Positions 6,548-13,676 of a stretch of 18,111 bases of DNA are shown piece after piece. Origin of the DNA: UBA6065 sp036565605 (lineage in GTDB: Bacteria; Patescibacteriota; Minisyncoccia; Phycocordibacterales; UBA6065). Both the position numbers and the translations under genes were made by a program. The first letter of the stretch is position 1, and each line of letters begins with the position of its first letter. The notes under the pieces were generated by a model. The model was not told the DNA's origin, did no database searches, and saw only the letters and a program-made list of their open reading frames with translations. The stretch is taken from assembly GCA_036565605.1 (NCBI GenBank), contig DATCXV010000005.1, positions 1 through 18,111 of the forward strand, read 5' to 3'.

Positions 6548-7651
6548 TTAATTGCCGAAGGTGAAGGCATAAGCGCGCAAGCCAGAGCCGGAAACGGAAA
6601 GGCTTAATTCGTGTGCGCCAAACGCTTTGCCTGCGTACAGTTCATATAATTGGGAATCTTTGACCGTGATCGTCTTTACTTTTGTACCATCGATCGAAAC
6701 GTCAACCAATGTCGGCTTGTCGGCAGACATGACCAAGTACGCCTTTTTGGCTTTGATCGGATACACGATCTTATCTCCCTGTCTCCCACTTTCAGCGTAT
6801 TCAGATGTGATATTCCATTGGCCGGAAAGATAGTACGCACCTTCATTCAATTTTTGCGGAAGCGCAAATTCCTGTGCACCAACTTTGCCCGGTGTTCCAT
6901 TGCCGAAATACTCGTTACGCGCGGCGCCGAGATACGTCTCGGGCGTTTGCCCAAACGCGACCGGCGCCGCGCCATCTTCTACCAGAGGCATATCTAAGTC
7001 TATTTTCTCTCCCAAAACGGTGGCGCGCTCTTCCAATAGCTCGCGGATATGCTCTTCCGTTTCGGCGTAACCGCCTTCTCCGATATGGTCATAGCGGATG
7101 AAACCGTCGATATCGATCAGATATTTGCGCGGCCAATACAGATTCTTGTATGCGGACCACGTACCGTAATCATTATCGAGAACCACCGGGAATTCAATGC
7201 CGTATTTCTTCATGGCCGCCTCAACATTTGACTGAACCTTCTCGAATTCGAACTCGGGCGTATGGATGCCGATAATCACAAGACCCTTGTCCTCATATTT
7301 CTTGTACCAATCGATAAGGTACGGAAACGTGCGAATGCAGTTCACACACGAGTACGTCATGATGTCGAGCAAGATAACCTTCTTGCCGACGTACTGCGAC
7401 AATGTAATCGGCTTGTCGTCCGTATTAACAAATCCTGACGGAGCAACAATCTCTTTGGCGCGGTCGAACGTTTTTTCTTTGACCGCAATGCGATCTGACG
7501 ATGACGCCGTGGATGTGGAATTCGAAACTCCCAGCGTGATTGTGGGAAGGTTCGAGACAACCGGCCGCACTTTCTTCTTTTCGAGCACACCGATCACGCC
7601 TGCGATGATGACCAGCGCAACCAAGAGTCCCAGCATCTTTTGCGTATTCAT
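6548..7651 (-). CDS. Membrane-anchored thioredoxin-like protein with DipZ-type C-terminal domain
   Basis: A 367-residue protein. A signal anchor (LGLLVALVIIAGVIGVL) holds it to the membrane. A thioredoxin/redoxin domain follows, with active site SCVNC (Cys102, Cys105) and the family segments WYKKYEDKGLVIIGIHTPEFEFE and YWPRKYLIDIDG. The C-terminal half (from about QTPETYLGAARNEYFG) matches the pattern of the thioredoxin-like C-terminal domain of mycobacterial DipZ, a beta-sandwich. It should reduce disulfides outside the membrane using electrons from CcdA. The gene starts on the base after the ccdA stop (TAA-ATG at 7654-7649), which implies translational coupling. In DipZ the two parts are one polypeptide; here they are split. 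Confidence 0.88.
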   Translation of the reverse strand: MNTQKMLGLLVALVIIAGVIGVLEKKKVRPVVSNLPTITLGVSNSTSTASSSDRIAVKEKTFDRAKEIVAPSGFVNTDDKPITLSQYVGKKVILLDIMTYSCVNCIRTFPYLIDWYKKYEDKGLVIIGIHTPEFEFEKVQSNVEAAMKKYGIEFPVVLDNDYGTWSAYKNLYWPRKYLIDIDGFIRYDHIGEGGYAETEEHIRELLEERATVLGEKIDLDMPLVEDGAAPVAFGQTPETYLGAARNEYFGNGTPGKVGAQEFALPQKLNEGAYYLSGQWNITSEYAESGRQGDKIVYPIKAKKAYLVMSADKPTLVDVSIDGTKVKTITVKDSQLYELYAGKAFGAHELSLSVSGSGLRAYAFTFGN

Positions 7652-8356
7652 TTATTTGATCAAAATCCTATTAACGAAATCGAACGACGCGATGCGCGAG
7701 AGTTCACCGGTAAAGACAAAGATACCCAAGATAACAAGCACTGCTCCAAATATCTTTGAAACAAGCGAGAACAGCTTTGCATTGCGATTGATGAACACTT
7801 GGGCTTGCGTCGCGAAAAGCCCCACCAAAAGAAACGGCACGCCAAGTCCCATGGAATATGAAAGCAGAAGCCCGAAAGCCGAACCAGGGTGTGCTGCAGC
7901 CAGAGCGATGATCGCACCCAAGATCGCCCCAACACATGGTGTCCATCCGGCGGCAAATGCGAAGCCAAAAAGGAACGCGGTGACAAAGCGCGAATGCCTT
8001 CCCAGTCCGACGCGTGCTGTATGTGCACGCGACAGCCATGGAATGTCGAGCAAACCGACAAGGTAGAGCCCGAACAGAATAACGATCGTGCCACCGATCC
8101 GTGAAAGCCACACCTGTGCTTCATACGCCACACCAGAAAGTACCGTGTTTAAAAGAACACCAAGCGCAGCGAATACCACCGAGAATCCTGCTACGAAAAA
8201 GAGGCTTGAGAGAAAGATATCGCGACGGCGCGCACCCTCGCCCAAGCTTGTTCCAGCTACATACGCAAGAAATCCCGGAATGACCGGCAGAACGCATGGC
8301 GAGGCAAATGACACCAAGCCAGCAACGAACGCAACGCCCCATGACAAATCGATCAT
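7652..8356 (-). CDS. ccdA: CcdA-type thiol-disulfide electron transporter
   Basis: CcdA/DsbD-beta proteins pass electrons from cytoplasmic thioredoxin through the membrane. The 234-residue protein has six predicted helices and both signature cysteines: SPCVLP (Cys21) in the first helix and GWTPCVG (Cys141) in the fourth. The start is ATG 8356 (MIDLSWGVAFVAG), matching the family. An upstream in-frame start at 8398 would cross the infC start and is rejected. The palindromic -10 ATTATAAT (8363-8370) lies six bases before this ATG. The next gene, its likely electron acceptor, begins directly at its stop. Confidence 0.9.
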   Translation of the reverse strand: MIDLSWGVAFVAGLVSFASPCVLPVIPGFLAYVAGTSLGEGARRRDIFLSSLFFVAGFSVVFAALGVLLNTVLSGVAYEAQVWLSRIGGTIVILFGLYLVGLLDIPWLSRAHTARVGLGRHSRFVTAFLFGFAFAAGWTPCVGAILGAIIALAAAHPGSAFGLLLSYSMGLGVPFLLVGLFATQAQVFINRNAKLFSLVSKIFGAVLVILGIFVFTGELSRIASFDFVNRILIK

Positions 8357-8362
8357 ACTTTC

Positions 8363-8370
8363 ATTATAAT
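8363..8370. promoter_or_regulatory. Palindromic -10 element shared by ccdA (-) and infC (+)
   Basis: ATTATAAT is its own reverse complement, so each strand reads TATAAT. On the minus strand it ends six bases before the ccdA ATG (leaderless). On the plus strand it would start infC transcripts near 8377. A second plus-strand extended -10, TGC-TTTAAT (8379-8387), lies ten bases before the infC ATG. Confidence 0.55.
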
Positions 8371-8397
8371 CCGAAACGTGCTTTAATCCTCGTACCA

Positions 8398-8910
8398 ATG
8401 GCTACAGACAGGACTCGAGTAAATCACCAGATAAAAGCGCCCGAAGTGCGTGTTATCGGCCCTGCCGGCGAAAACTTCGGCGTGATGAAAATCGGCGAAG
8501 CGCTTCTTAAAGCGAACGAGCTCGGACTCGACCTGATCGAGATCTCTCCGAACGCAATGCCGCCAGTTACCAAGATTTCTGACTTCGGCAAATTCCAATA
8601 CGAAGAGAACAAAAAAGAAAAAGCTGCCAAGGCCAAGGCACATGTCATCGAAGTAAAGACCTTGCAGGTGAAAATCGGCACCGGCGAGCACGATCTGGAA
8701 CTGAAAGCCAAGAAGGCTTCAGAGTGGCTTAAAGAAGGTCATCGCATCAAGATCGATCTCTTTCTCCCCGGCCGCTCGAAATACATGGATCCAAAATTCC
8801 TCGAAACTCGCCTGGAACGCCTTTTCGCATTCATCACCGAAAAGTTCAAAGTGGCCGAGAAGCCTCAAAGGAGCCCCAAGGGCCTTTCGACCGTCATCGA
8901 ACGCGCATAA
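8398..8910 (+). CDS. infC: Translation initiation factor IF-3
   Basis: IF-3 keeps ribosomal subunits apart and checks the start codon. The 170-residue protein starts MATDRTRVNHQIKAPEVRVIGPAGENFGV, typical for the family, and has the N-domain (ALLKANELGLDLIEISPNA), the linker (KISDFGKFQYEENKKEKAAK) and the C-domain (EVKTLQVKIGTGEHDLELKAKKASEWLKEGHRIKIDLFLPGR). It heads the usual infC-rpmI-rplT unit. The start is ATG, not the rare AUU used for autoregulation in enterobacteria. No SD is visible; the predicted leader is very short (about 4 or 21 bases depending on which -10 is used). Confidence 0.97.
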   Translation: MATDRTRVNHQIKAPEVRVIGPAGENFGVMKIGEALLKANELGLDLIEISPNAMPPVTKISDFGKFQYEENKKEKAAKAKAHVIEVKTLQVKIGTGEHDLELKAKKASEWLKEGHRIKIDLFLPGRSKYMDPKFLETRLERLFAFITEKFKVAEKPQRSPKGLSTVIERA

Positions 8911-9014
8911 AGCTTGCCTGCCCGTAAGGCTTTACAAAAAGCCTTCTATGGATTACTATATGCCCATCAGCCTTCGGGCTCTTATTTTTTCCCAAAAACA
9001 CTAGTTTATAAGCC
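8911..9014 (+). promoter_or_regulatory. Structured infC-rpmI spacer, possible ribosomal-protein leader or attenuator
   Basis: Hairpin 1 is AAGGCTTT/AAAGCCTT (8926-8933 with 8938-8945, loop ACAA). Hairpin 2 is AGCC-TTCG-GGCT (8969-8980), followed by CTTATTTTTT, like a weak terminator. GCCCG (8920-8924) can instead pair with CGGGC (8975-8979), which would break hairpin 2. Such alternative pairing upstream of rpmI-rplT recalls the L20 operators known from infC operons; the link is inference. Confidence 0.4.
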
Positions 9015-9203
9015 ATGAAAACGAATAAGTCGTTCGCGAAGAGGCTCAAAGTCACGAAGTCGGGCAAGATTCTTGCTCGCCGCCCTGGCCAGAACCACTT
9101 CAATGCCAAGGAATCCGGCCGCTCGCAGATTAAGAAGTCGGGCCGCGCTGAATTCCACATGACAGCCAAGGAGCGCTCGCGCTTTTTGTCGGGCATTATT
9201 TAA
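9015..9203 (+). CDS. rpmI: 50S ribosomal protein L35
   Basis: A 62-residue, strongly basic protein, starting MKTNKSFAKRLKVTKSGKI and containing the family pattern RRPGQNHFNAKES and TAKERSRF. Length is normal for L35. It lies between infC and rplT as in most bacteria. No SD precedes the ATG; the bases before it are TTTATAAGCC. Confidence 0.95.
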   Translation: MKTNKSFAKRLKVTKSGKILARRPGQNHFNAKESGRSQIKKSGRAEFHMTAKERSRFLSGII

Positions 9204-9230
9204 TCCTCTTACTAACTTCCCTCCACCACC

Positions 9231-9575
9231 ATGGCACGCGTAAAGAAAGGTGTTAACGCTCTCAAGACCCGACGCAATGTTCTGCGCCAGACCAAGGGCT
9301 ACCGCTTCCGCCGCTCGACCAACGAGCGCGCCGCATACGAAGCGATCTCGCACGCAGGCGCATACGCTTTCGCGCACCGCCGCGACAAGAAGAGCGACCG
9401 CCGCAATCTCTGGATCGTAAAGATCAATGCCGCTCTCGATCCGAAGGGCCTTTCCTACTCGAAGGTCATGGGCGCCCTGAAGAAAAAGGGTATCGCCATC
9501 GACCGCAAGATCTTGGCAAATCTCGCCGAGTTCAATCCCGAAACCTTTGATCGCGTGATCGCAGAGGTGAAGTAA
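9231..9575 (+). CDS. rplT: 50S ribosomal protein L20
   Basis: A 114-residue protein with the L20 pattern: MARVKKGVNALKTRRNVLRQTKGYRFRRSTNERAAYEAISHAGAYAFAHRRDKKSDRRNLWIVKINAA, then the globular C-terminal part. L20 binds 23S rRNA early in assembly and controls this operon in several bacteria. It starts 27 bases after rpmI in a C-rich stretch with no SD. A strong terminator follows directly. Confidence 0.96.
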   Translation: MARVKKGVNALKTRRNVLRQTKGYRFRRSTNERAAYEAISHAGAYAFAHRRDKKSDRRNLWIVKINAALDPKGLSYSKVMGALKKKGIAIDRKILANLAEFNPETFDRVIAEVK

Positions 9576-9576
9576 G

Positions 9577-9612
9577 AAAAACTGCTCCACAATTTGTGGG
9601 GCAGTTTTTTAT
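9577..9612. terminator. Bidirectional terminator of the infC operon and the opposing kinase gene
   Basis: AAAACTGC-T-CCACA (9578-9591) pairs with TGTGG-G-GCAGTTTT (9595-9608). It has a T tract on both strands, and the converging kinase stop codon (9609-9611) lies in that tract. Confidence 0.85.
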
Positions 9613-10595
9613 TTATAGACCTCATCAAGTATTCGTTGTAAGAGCTCCTCTTTATGTTCCACAAAATAACTTGTTGAACGCACCTCCAGGAAACGGTCGA
9701 CCCGTGTATTTTCTTTTAAATAATGTTCACTTTCAACCCAAAAACTATGGATGTTCATCAAGTAATACACCTGAAAGGCGTTCGATAGTTCTTCTTTACT
9801 TATCGGATTAAGAGAATTGTATGTTTTAAGATAAAGCACGGCCTTCCTAATATTTTCATCAGTGAATTTCCCATCAAAAAACATATAATCCGTTGACCTC
9901 CAGAGCTCGAACCCTCGTGGGCCCATTTTGGTTTCTCCGAAATCAAAAACATATTTGATTCTATCGAGTTCATCAAAGAAAATATTCAATTCATGGAAAT
10001 CTCCGTGGAGAAGTATGGGTTGTTCAAGTTTGTATGTATCAATCGGGATATCTTCTTTAAGAATTACAGTTTTTTTAAGTTCTATATTTCTCTTTGCTCT
10101 GATATCAAATTCGGTTTTTTCAGGGATTGAATCAATTTTAACAATAAGCTCATTCGCCAAATCGAGTTTTTTGCGGTCCCAATATTTGAATGTTGCAGAT
10201 ATAGTCATCGGAAAATCAGTAGCTATATGATGCATGCGAGCGAGCAAGGCTGCTATTTCAACAGTAACTTTGTCAGGAATCGATTGACGATTATGATGTA
10301 TGCCTGTGGCAAATGGAAAGAGCGCAAAGACCTTGCTTCCGAATACAAATAAAGTTTCTCCTGATCGAGTTTCGAGAGGAAGAATAACGGGAATTCCGTG
10401 AGATGCAAAATATGATTTTACCTTGTGAATATCGTGGACTCGTTCAATTCCCTTTACATAACCCTTCAAGAAAAATTTCTTATCTCTACTTTCAACTAAA
10501 TAGTTTTCACTAAGAAAACCAGCATCGATTTTTGAAATCGAAATTTTATTTCCAATATCAAAATGTTTAGAAAGAGCGTTGGTAAGTTCCTCCAT
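9609..10595 (-). CDS. Aminoglycoside phosphotransferase-like (APH/choline-kinase fold) kinase
   Basis: A 328-residue protein of the APH-type small-molecule kinase fold. FFLKGY has the likely ATP-binding lysine (Lys44). LLHGDFHELN (197-204) is the catalytic loop with the catalytic Asp. YVFDFGETKMGPRGFELWRSTDY takes the place of the Mg-binding DxD segment and reads DFGE. The substrate cannot be told; homoserine-kinase-like, choline-kinase-like and other APH kinases share these motifs, and antibiotic resistance should not be assumed. The gene begins at the stop of the ribonuclease gene (TAA-ATG), so it is translated from the same message. It is far richer in A+T than its neighbours: 17 of 60 bases in 10081-10140 are G or C. 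Confidence 0.8.
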   Translation of the reverse strand: MEELTNALSKHFDIGNKISISKIDAGFLSENYLVESRDKKFFLKGYVKGIERVHDIHKVKSYFASHGIPVILPLETRSGETLFVFGSKVFALFPFATGIHHNRQSIPDKVTVEIAALLARMHHIATDFPMTISATFKYWDRKKLDLANELIVKIDSIPEKTEFDIRAKRNIELKKTVILKEDIPIDTYKLEQPILLHGDFHELNIFFDELDRIKYVFDFGETKMGPRGFELWRSTDYMFFDGKFTDENIRKAVLYLKTYNSLNPISKEELSNAFQVYYLMNIHSFWVESEHYLKENTRVDRFLEVRSTSYFVEHKEELLQRILDEVYK

Positions 10596-11972
10596 TTATA
10601 AACGGTATTCCCTATTCTTCTCCGGCATAATCGCATTGGCGCCCACTTCGTCCCGCAGGCGTTGGGCCAAAAACGATGACGACTTGTTTTCTCCCATGGC
10701 AACAAACACCTGTTTTAATTTCGGCACGGCATGCGCGACGAAATCGACCAGCCCATTCGAGTCTTTATGCGAAGAATAACCAGAGATCTTTTCGATATGG
10801 CTGCGAAGCTTTATCTTCTGTCCGCTTATTGAAAGCGTGGGTACTTTCTCTTCGATCTGTCGACCAAGCGACCCGGGCACCTGATATCCCACAAGCAATA
10901 TCGTGGCATTTGGATCACCAAGGAATGTCGCTTCGTGCGACAAGATACGTCCGCCCACCGACATGCCCGAACCAGCGATGATGATCTTTGCACCGGGAAT
11001 ACGATCAATTGTAGCGGACTCCTTAGGATCACGGATGATACGCAAGCCGGGAAAATCAAATATGTCATCGCCTGAACCGATCTGTTTTTGTCGGGCATCA
11101 TTGAATTGTGCTGTGTGTTTGCGATATACATCCGTAACCTTGATCGCCAAAGGCGAGTCCAGGAACACAGGTACTTGCGGCATCCTCTTCCCTTCAACCA
11201 ATCCGTTGATTTCATACAAAATGACCTGAGTCCTTTCAAGTGAGAAAGCTGGAATGACAACCGTACCCCCGCGAGAAATCGCTTCTTTCAGAATTCGTTC
11301 AAGCTTTGCGTCACGTTCCGCCTTCGGTTCGTGATTACGATCTCCATAAACCGATTCCATAACCATGTAATCTGCATCGGTCACGAATTCGGTGTCGCGC
11401 AAAAGAGGTGTTGGAGAATTGCCCAAATCACCAGTGAATGCGATCTTTGCTCCCTTTCCATTGTTGGCGTCGGCAAGCGTCACTTCGTACACGGTCGAGC
11501 CCAGAATATGGCCGGCGTCCTTGGCGAAAACGGACACGCCAGGCGCCAATTCGCGCTGTTCGTGATATGGAAGAATCTTCCACAAAGACAGTGCCTTGGC
11601 GATGTCATCACGACCATAGAGCGGATCAACATTGTGTTCGCGCGCTTCGCGGGCAAGCAGGCCTTGCGCATCTTCAAGCATCAAAGCGGCCAACTCTTTT
11701 GTCTCCTCTGTCGAATAGATCGTTCCTGAAAAGCCTTCCTTAACAAGTTTCGGAATACGCCCAACATGATCCATATGCGCATGCGTCACAAGCAAAAACG
11801 AAATCTCAGACGGCGTGTACGGAAAGTCTTCTCGGTTCTCTTCATTGGCAAAACGCGAGCCCTGGATAAGTCCACAATCAACCAGAAATGCTGTGTGCGG
11901 TGTACGCACCAAGAAATTGGCACCCGTAGCATTTCCCACTCCCGAACAGCACGTCAAAGTACAGCCTTTCAT
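10596..11972 (-). CDS. Metallo-beta-lactamase fold ribonuclease of the beta-CASP family
   Basis: A 458-residue protein. The MBL motifs are HAHMDH (His64, His66, Asp68, His69), DAGHILGS (His155) and TGDLG (Asp182). The beta-CASP part shows VIPAFSLERTQ, PVFLDSPLA and the GYQVPGSLGRQ segment, and the C-terminus has ISGYSSHKD, the last metal-site histidine of the RMMBL region. This is the CPSF/YSH1-like RNA-processing type rather than RNase J, judging by order and length. Its ATG overlaps the stop of the upstream membrane-protein gene (ATGA), and the kinase gene starts right at its own stop. Confidence 0.9.
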   Translation of the reverse strand: MKGCTLTCCSGVGNATGANFLVRTPHTAFLVDCGLIQGSRFANEENREDFPYTPSEISFLLVTHAHMDHVGRIPKLVKEGFSGTIYSTEETKELAALMLEDAQGLLAREAREHNVDPLYGRDDIAKALSLWKILPYHEQRELAPGVSVFAKDAGHILGSTVYEVTLADANNGKGAKIAFTGDLGNSPTPLLRDTEFVTDADYMVMESVYGDRNHEPKAERDAKLERILKEAISRGGTVVIPAFSLERTQVILYEINGLVEGKRMPQVPVFLDSPLAIKVTDVYRKHTAQFNDARQKQIGSGDDIFDFPGLRIIRDPKESATIDRIPGAKIIIAGSGMSVGGRILSHEATFLGDPNATILLVGYQVPGSLGRQIEEKVPTLSISGQKIKLRSHIEKISGYSSHKDSNGLVDFVAHAVPKLKQVFVAMGENKSSSFLAQRLRDEVGANAIMPEKNREYRL

Positions 11973-12370
11973 GATCGTTTATTGTTACCTCTATTCTTTT
12001 TTATATGTCTGCCCAAAGACCACGCATAAACAACGAGCACCGAACCAATGACATCCATACACAGGTCGAGCGCTGTGTCAGATAGATAGTTCGAGTCCGA
12101 GAGATACATAAAACCAAGGATAAGTTCCATCACTTCCCATCCCAAACCAATTACCAATGTCCCGCCTATGATAACGCGCGGTCGCACAGCGAATCCAAAC
12201 CAGCGTGAAAGCCACAAAACAAGCATGCCTGCCCAAGCTCCACCCAGCGCATGCATGAGAATGTCATACCACCAAAAGGCATCATAAAGCCGATATGTCT
12301 CGCCAGCAAAATTCAACACCGCGGCGCATACAAGGATGGCAAAGAAGGGCGCCAGATAACGGTTCAGCAT
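11969..12370 (-). CDS. Small integral membrane protein, DUF2238/YjdF-like
   Basis: A 133-residue protein with about four hydrophobic helices (near 6-24, 36-57, 66-90 and 100-120) and a basic tail (RHIKKNRGNNKRS). Notable residues are WWYDILMHALGGAWAG, GWEVMELILG, and DTALDLCMDVIG. This spread of Asp, His and Glu in helices resembles small membrane proteins of the DUF2238/YjdF type; the match is from memory and moderate. It is first in the operon with the beta-CASP ribonuclease and the kinase. TGA-TATACT (extended -10) lies ten bases before its ATG. Confidence 0.7.
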   Translation of the reverse strand: MLNRYLAPFFAILVCAAVLNFAGETYRLYDAFWWYDILMHALGGAWAGMLVLWLSRWFGFAVRPRVIIGGTLVIGLGWEVMELILGFMYLSDSNYLSDTALDLCMDVIGSVLVVYAWSLGRHIKKNRGNNKRS

Positions 12371-12380
12371 GATAAATAAC

Positions 12381-12389
12381 AGTATATCA
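12381..12389 (-). promoter_or_regulatory. Extended -10 promoter of the membrane protein-ribonuclease-kinase operon
   Basis: TGA-TATACT on the minus strand (12389 to 12381) fits the extended -10 consensus with one mismatch. It predicts a leader of only three to four bases before ATG 12370. Confidence 0.5.
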
Positions 12390-12398
12390 GAAACGCGA

Positions 12399-12422
12399 AC
12401 GCCGATCGCATGCGATCGGCGT
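12399..12422. repeat. Perfect 24-base palindrome, possible operator
   Basis: The core GCCGATCGCATGCGATCGGC (12401-12420) extends by two bases on each side without a mismatch. No T tract follows, so it is not a typical terminator. It covers the expected -35 position of the 12381-12389 promoter, which would suit a dimeric repressor. Confidence 0.5.
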
Positions 12423-12679
12423 ACCCGTCGGGCTATCCAGAAGATTTCCCTAGCCGAAGCCAGGTGGGAGACGTAAGGCGGTCGCCAAGGCGAAGACCCA
12501 ATGACGTCATTTCCCTAAAAAATTGGTATAGAGTTAATCTTCCGAATAACCCTATGGTGAGTATAAACCTCCTACGAAGAGATACAAGTGGATAGCGGCG
12601 TCTGGAAAACGAAAAAATCGAAACGTACATGCTTACGAGATCTTACAAAAGAAAGTTTCAGAGCATCCGTAAAGCAACA
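12423..12679. other. Intergenic stretch without a supported gene
   Basis: No convincing coding frame on either strand. It holds small inverted repeats: GGCTA (12431-12435) with TAGCC (12451-12455), the hairpin GGTCGC-CAAG-GCGAAGACC (12480-12498) and the palindrome AATGACGTCATT (12500-12511). It may include a structured RNA or decayed sequence; nothing decides. Confidence 0.35.
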
Positions 12680-12707
12680 TTGACAAAAGACAGAGCGTAT
12701 GTAATAT
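12680..12707 (+). promoter_or_regulatory. Sigma70-type promoter of the two-repeat secreted protein
   Basis: TTGACA (12680-12685), a 16-base spacer and TAATAT (12702-12707). The predicted start near 12714 lies downstream of ATG 12629 and upstream of ATG 12746, which supports the second start. Confidence 0.5.
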
Positions 12708-12745
12708 CAGAAATAGCAACTCTGATCTTTGTCAGTTTTCCCACC

Positions 12746-13666
12746 ATGAAATCAAGCACCATCGGCCTCTTTTCGGCCCTTTCGTTCGTCATGTCGGTTC
12801 TACCGACATTTGGTCAAGTCACGCGGAAGAGCCCGCAACTTGTGAACCTCTCATGCCGCAGCCGCATCGCCACGGGCACGTCCCGGACGGTCGGTTTCGT
12901 CATCGTCGCCTATCCGGGTGCGCCGCTCAACTCGTCGAAGCAACTCCTCATCCGAGGCGTTGGTCCGGGACTCGCTCAGTTCGGCATCACGAATGCGATG
13001 TCGGACCCGCAACTTGTCCTCTATGAGCAAGGTCGCGAGACTGCTTCCAATAACGATTGGGGCAGCACCGCGGCCGAAACAGCTGCGTTCAATCAGGTCG
13101 GCGCATTCAAACTTCCCCAAGGAAGCAAGGATGCGGTGATCTCGATCAACCTGCCGGTCGCAACGGGTTCAATGCGGTCATTTACCGTAACCCTTGAGGA
13201 TCGGAGCAACCAGGGCGGCGTCGGACTCATAGAAGTCTATGATGTCCAAAGGGACACCACGGCCCTTGAGATCGTGAATCTGTCGCTCATGGGTACATCT
13301 GGTAACGGAGAGGACGCTCTCATCGTCGGACTCACCCTCGACGGCGTTGGATCGCAACAGGTCATGATCCGAGCGATCGGACCCGAACTGGCACAGTTCG
13401 GGGTCAACAGCTTCATGACCGATCCGTTCCTCTCGCTGCGATACCAGTCAGCACCCAACCAGTTCGTTACTATCAGTAACGATAATTGGAGCAAAGACGC
13501 GATCAACACGGCGGCACGGGTCGGAGCATTCCCGCTCTCATCAGGGAGCACATCGGCAGTCGTCATGCCAACCATGTCGATCACCAGTCTGACGTCCGCA
13601 ACAGCAACCATCCAAGCCGGGCAATTCGGTGGAACAGTTCTTGTTGAGGCTTATATGGTGAAGTGA
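12746..13666 (+). CDS. Secreted protein with two tandem beta-rich repeats, Verrucomicrobia-like
   Basis: A 306-residue protein with a signal peptide (MKSSTIGLFSALSFVMSVLPTFGQ). Two copies of one domain follow. Copy 1 (about 31-167) runs LVNLS, GFVI, QLLIRGVGPGLAQFGI, SDPQLVLY, SNNDWGS, VGAFKLPQGS, GLIEVYDV. Copy 2 (about 176-303) runs IVNLS, LIVGLT, QVMIRAIGPELAQFGV, TDPFLSLR, SNDNWSK, VGAFPLSSGS, VLVEAYMV. From memory this domain is frequent in secreted proteins of Verrucomicrobiota; its function is unknown, and an extracellular structural or binding role is a guess. There is no sorting tail. G+C is higher than in its neighbours (38 of 60 bases in 12901-12960). The frame opens at 12629, but a promoter lies between that ATG and 12746. 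Confidence 0.8.
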   Translation: MKSSTIGLFSALSFVMSVLPTFGQVTRKSPQLVNLSCRSRIATGTSRTVGFVIVAYPGAPLNSSKQLLIRGVGPGLAQFGITNAMSDPQLVLYEQGRETASNNDWGSTAAETAAFNQVGAFKLPQGSKDAVISINLPVATGSMRSFTVTLEDRSNQGGVGLIEVYDVQRDTTALEIVNLSLMGTSGNGEDALIVGLTLDGVGSQQVMIRAIGPELAQFGVNSFMTDPFLSLRYQSAPNQFVTISNDNWSKDAINTAARVGAFPLSSGSTSAVVMPTMSITSLTSATATIQAGQFGGTVLVEAYMVK

Positions 13667-13676
13667 TTCATCATTC

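Noticed and set aside
7266..8066. 266-residue plus-strand ORF
   Set aside because: It lies antisense to ccdA and the thioredoxin gene, which have clear families and motifs. Its composition is typical of a shadow frame.
12456..12500. Possible riboswitch (cobalamin box or c-di-GMP-like look-alike, GAAGCCAGG and GTGGGAGACG)
   Set aside because: Only short fragments agree; the conserved core of either class cannot be traced.
12545..12600. SD-like AGGAGG on the minus strand and a 13-codon plus-strand ORF
   Set aside because: No start codon follows the minus-strand AGGAGG at a usable distance, and the mini-ORF has no support.
12629..12745. 39-residue upstream extension of the two-repeat protein
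   Set aside because: A promoter (12680-12707) lies within it, and the extension would bury the signal peptide that starts at 12746.
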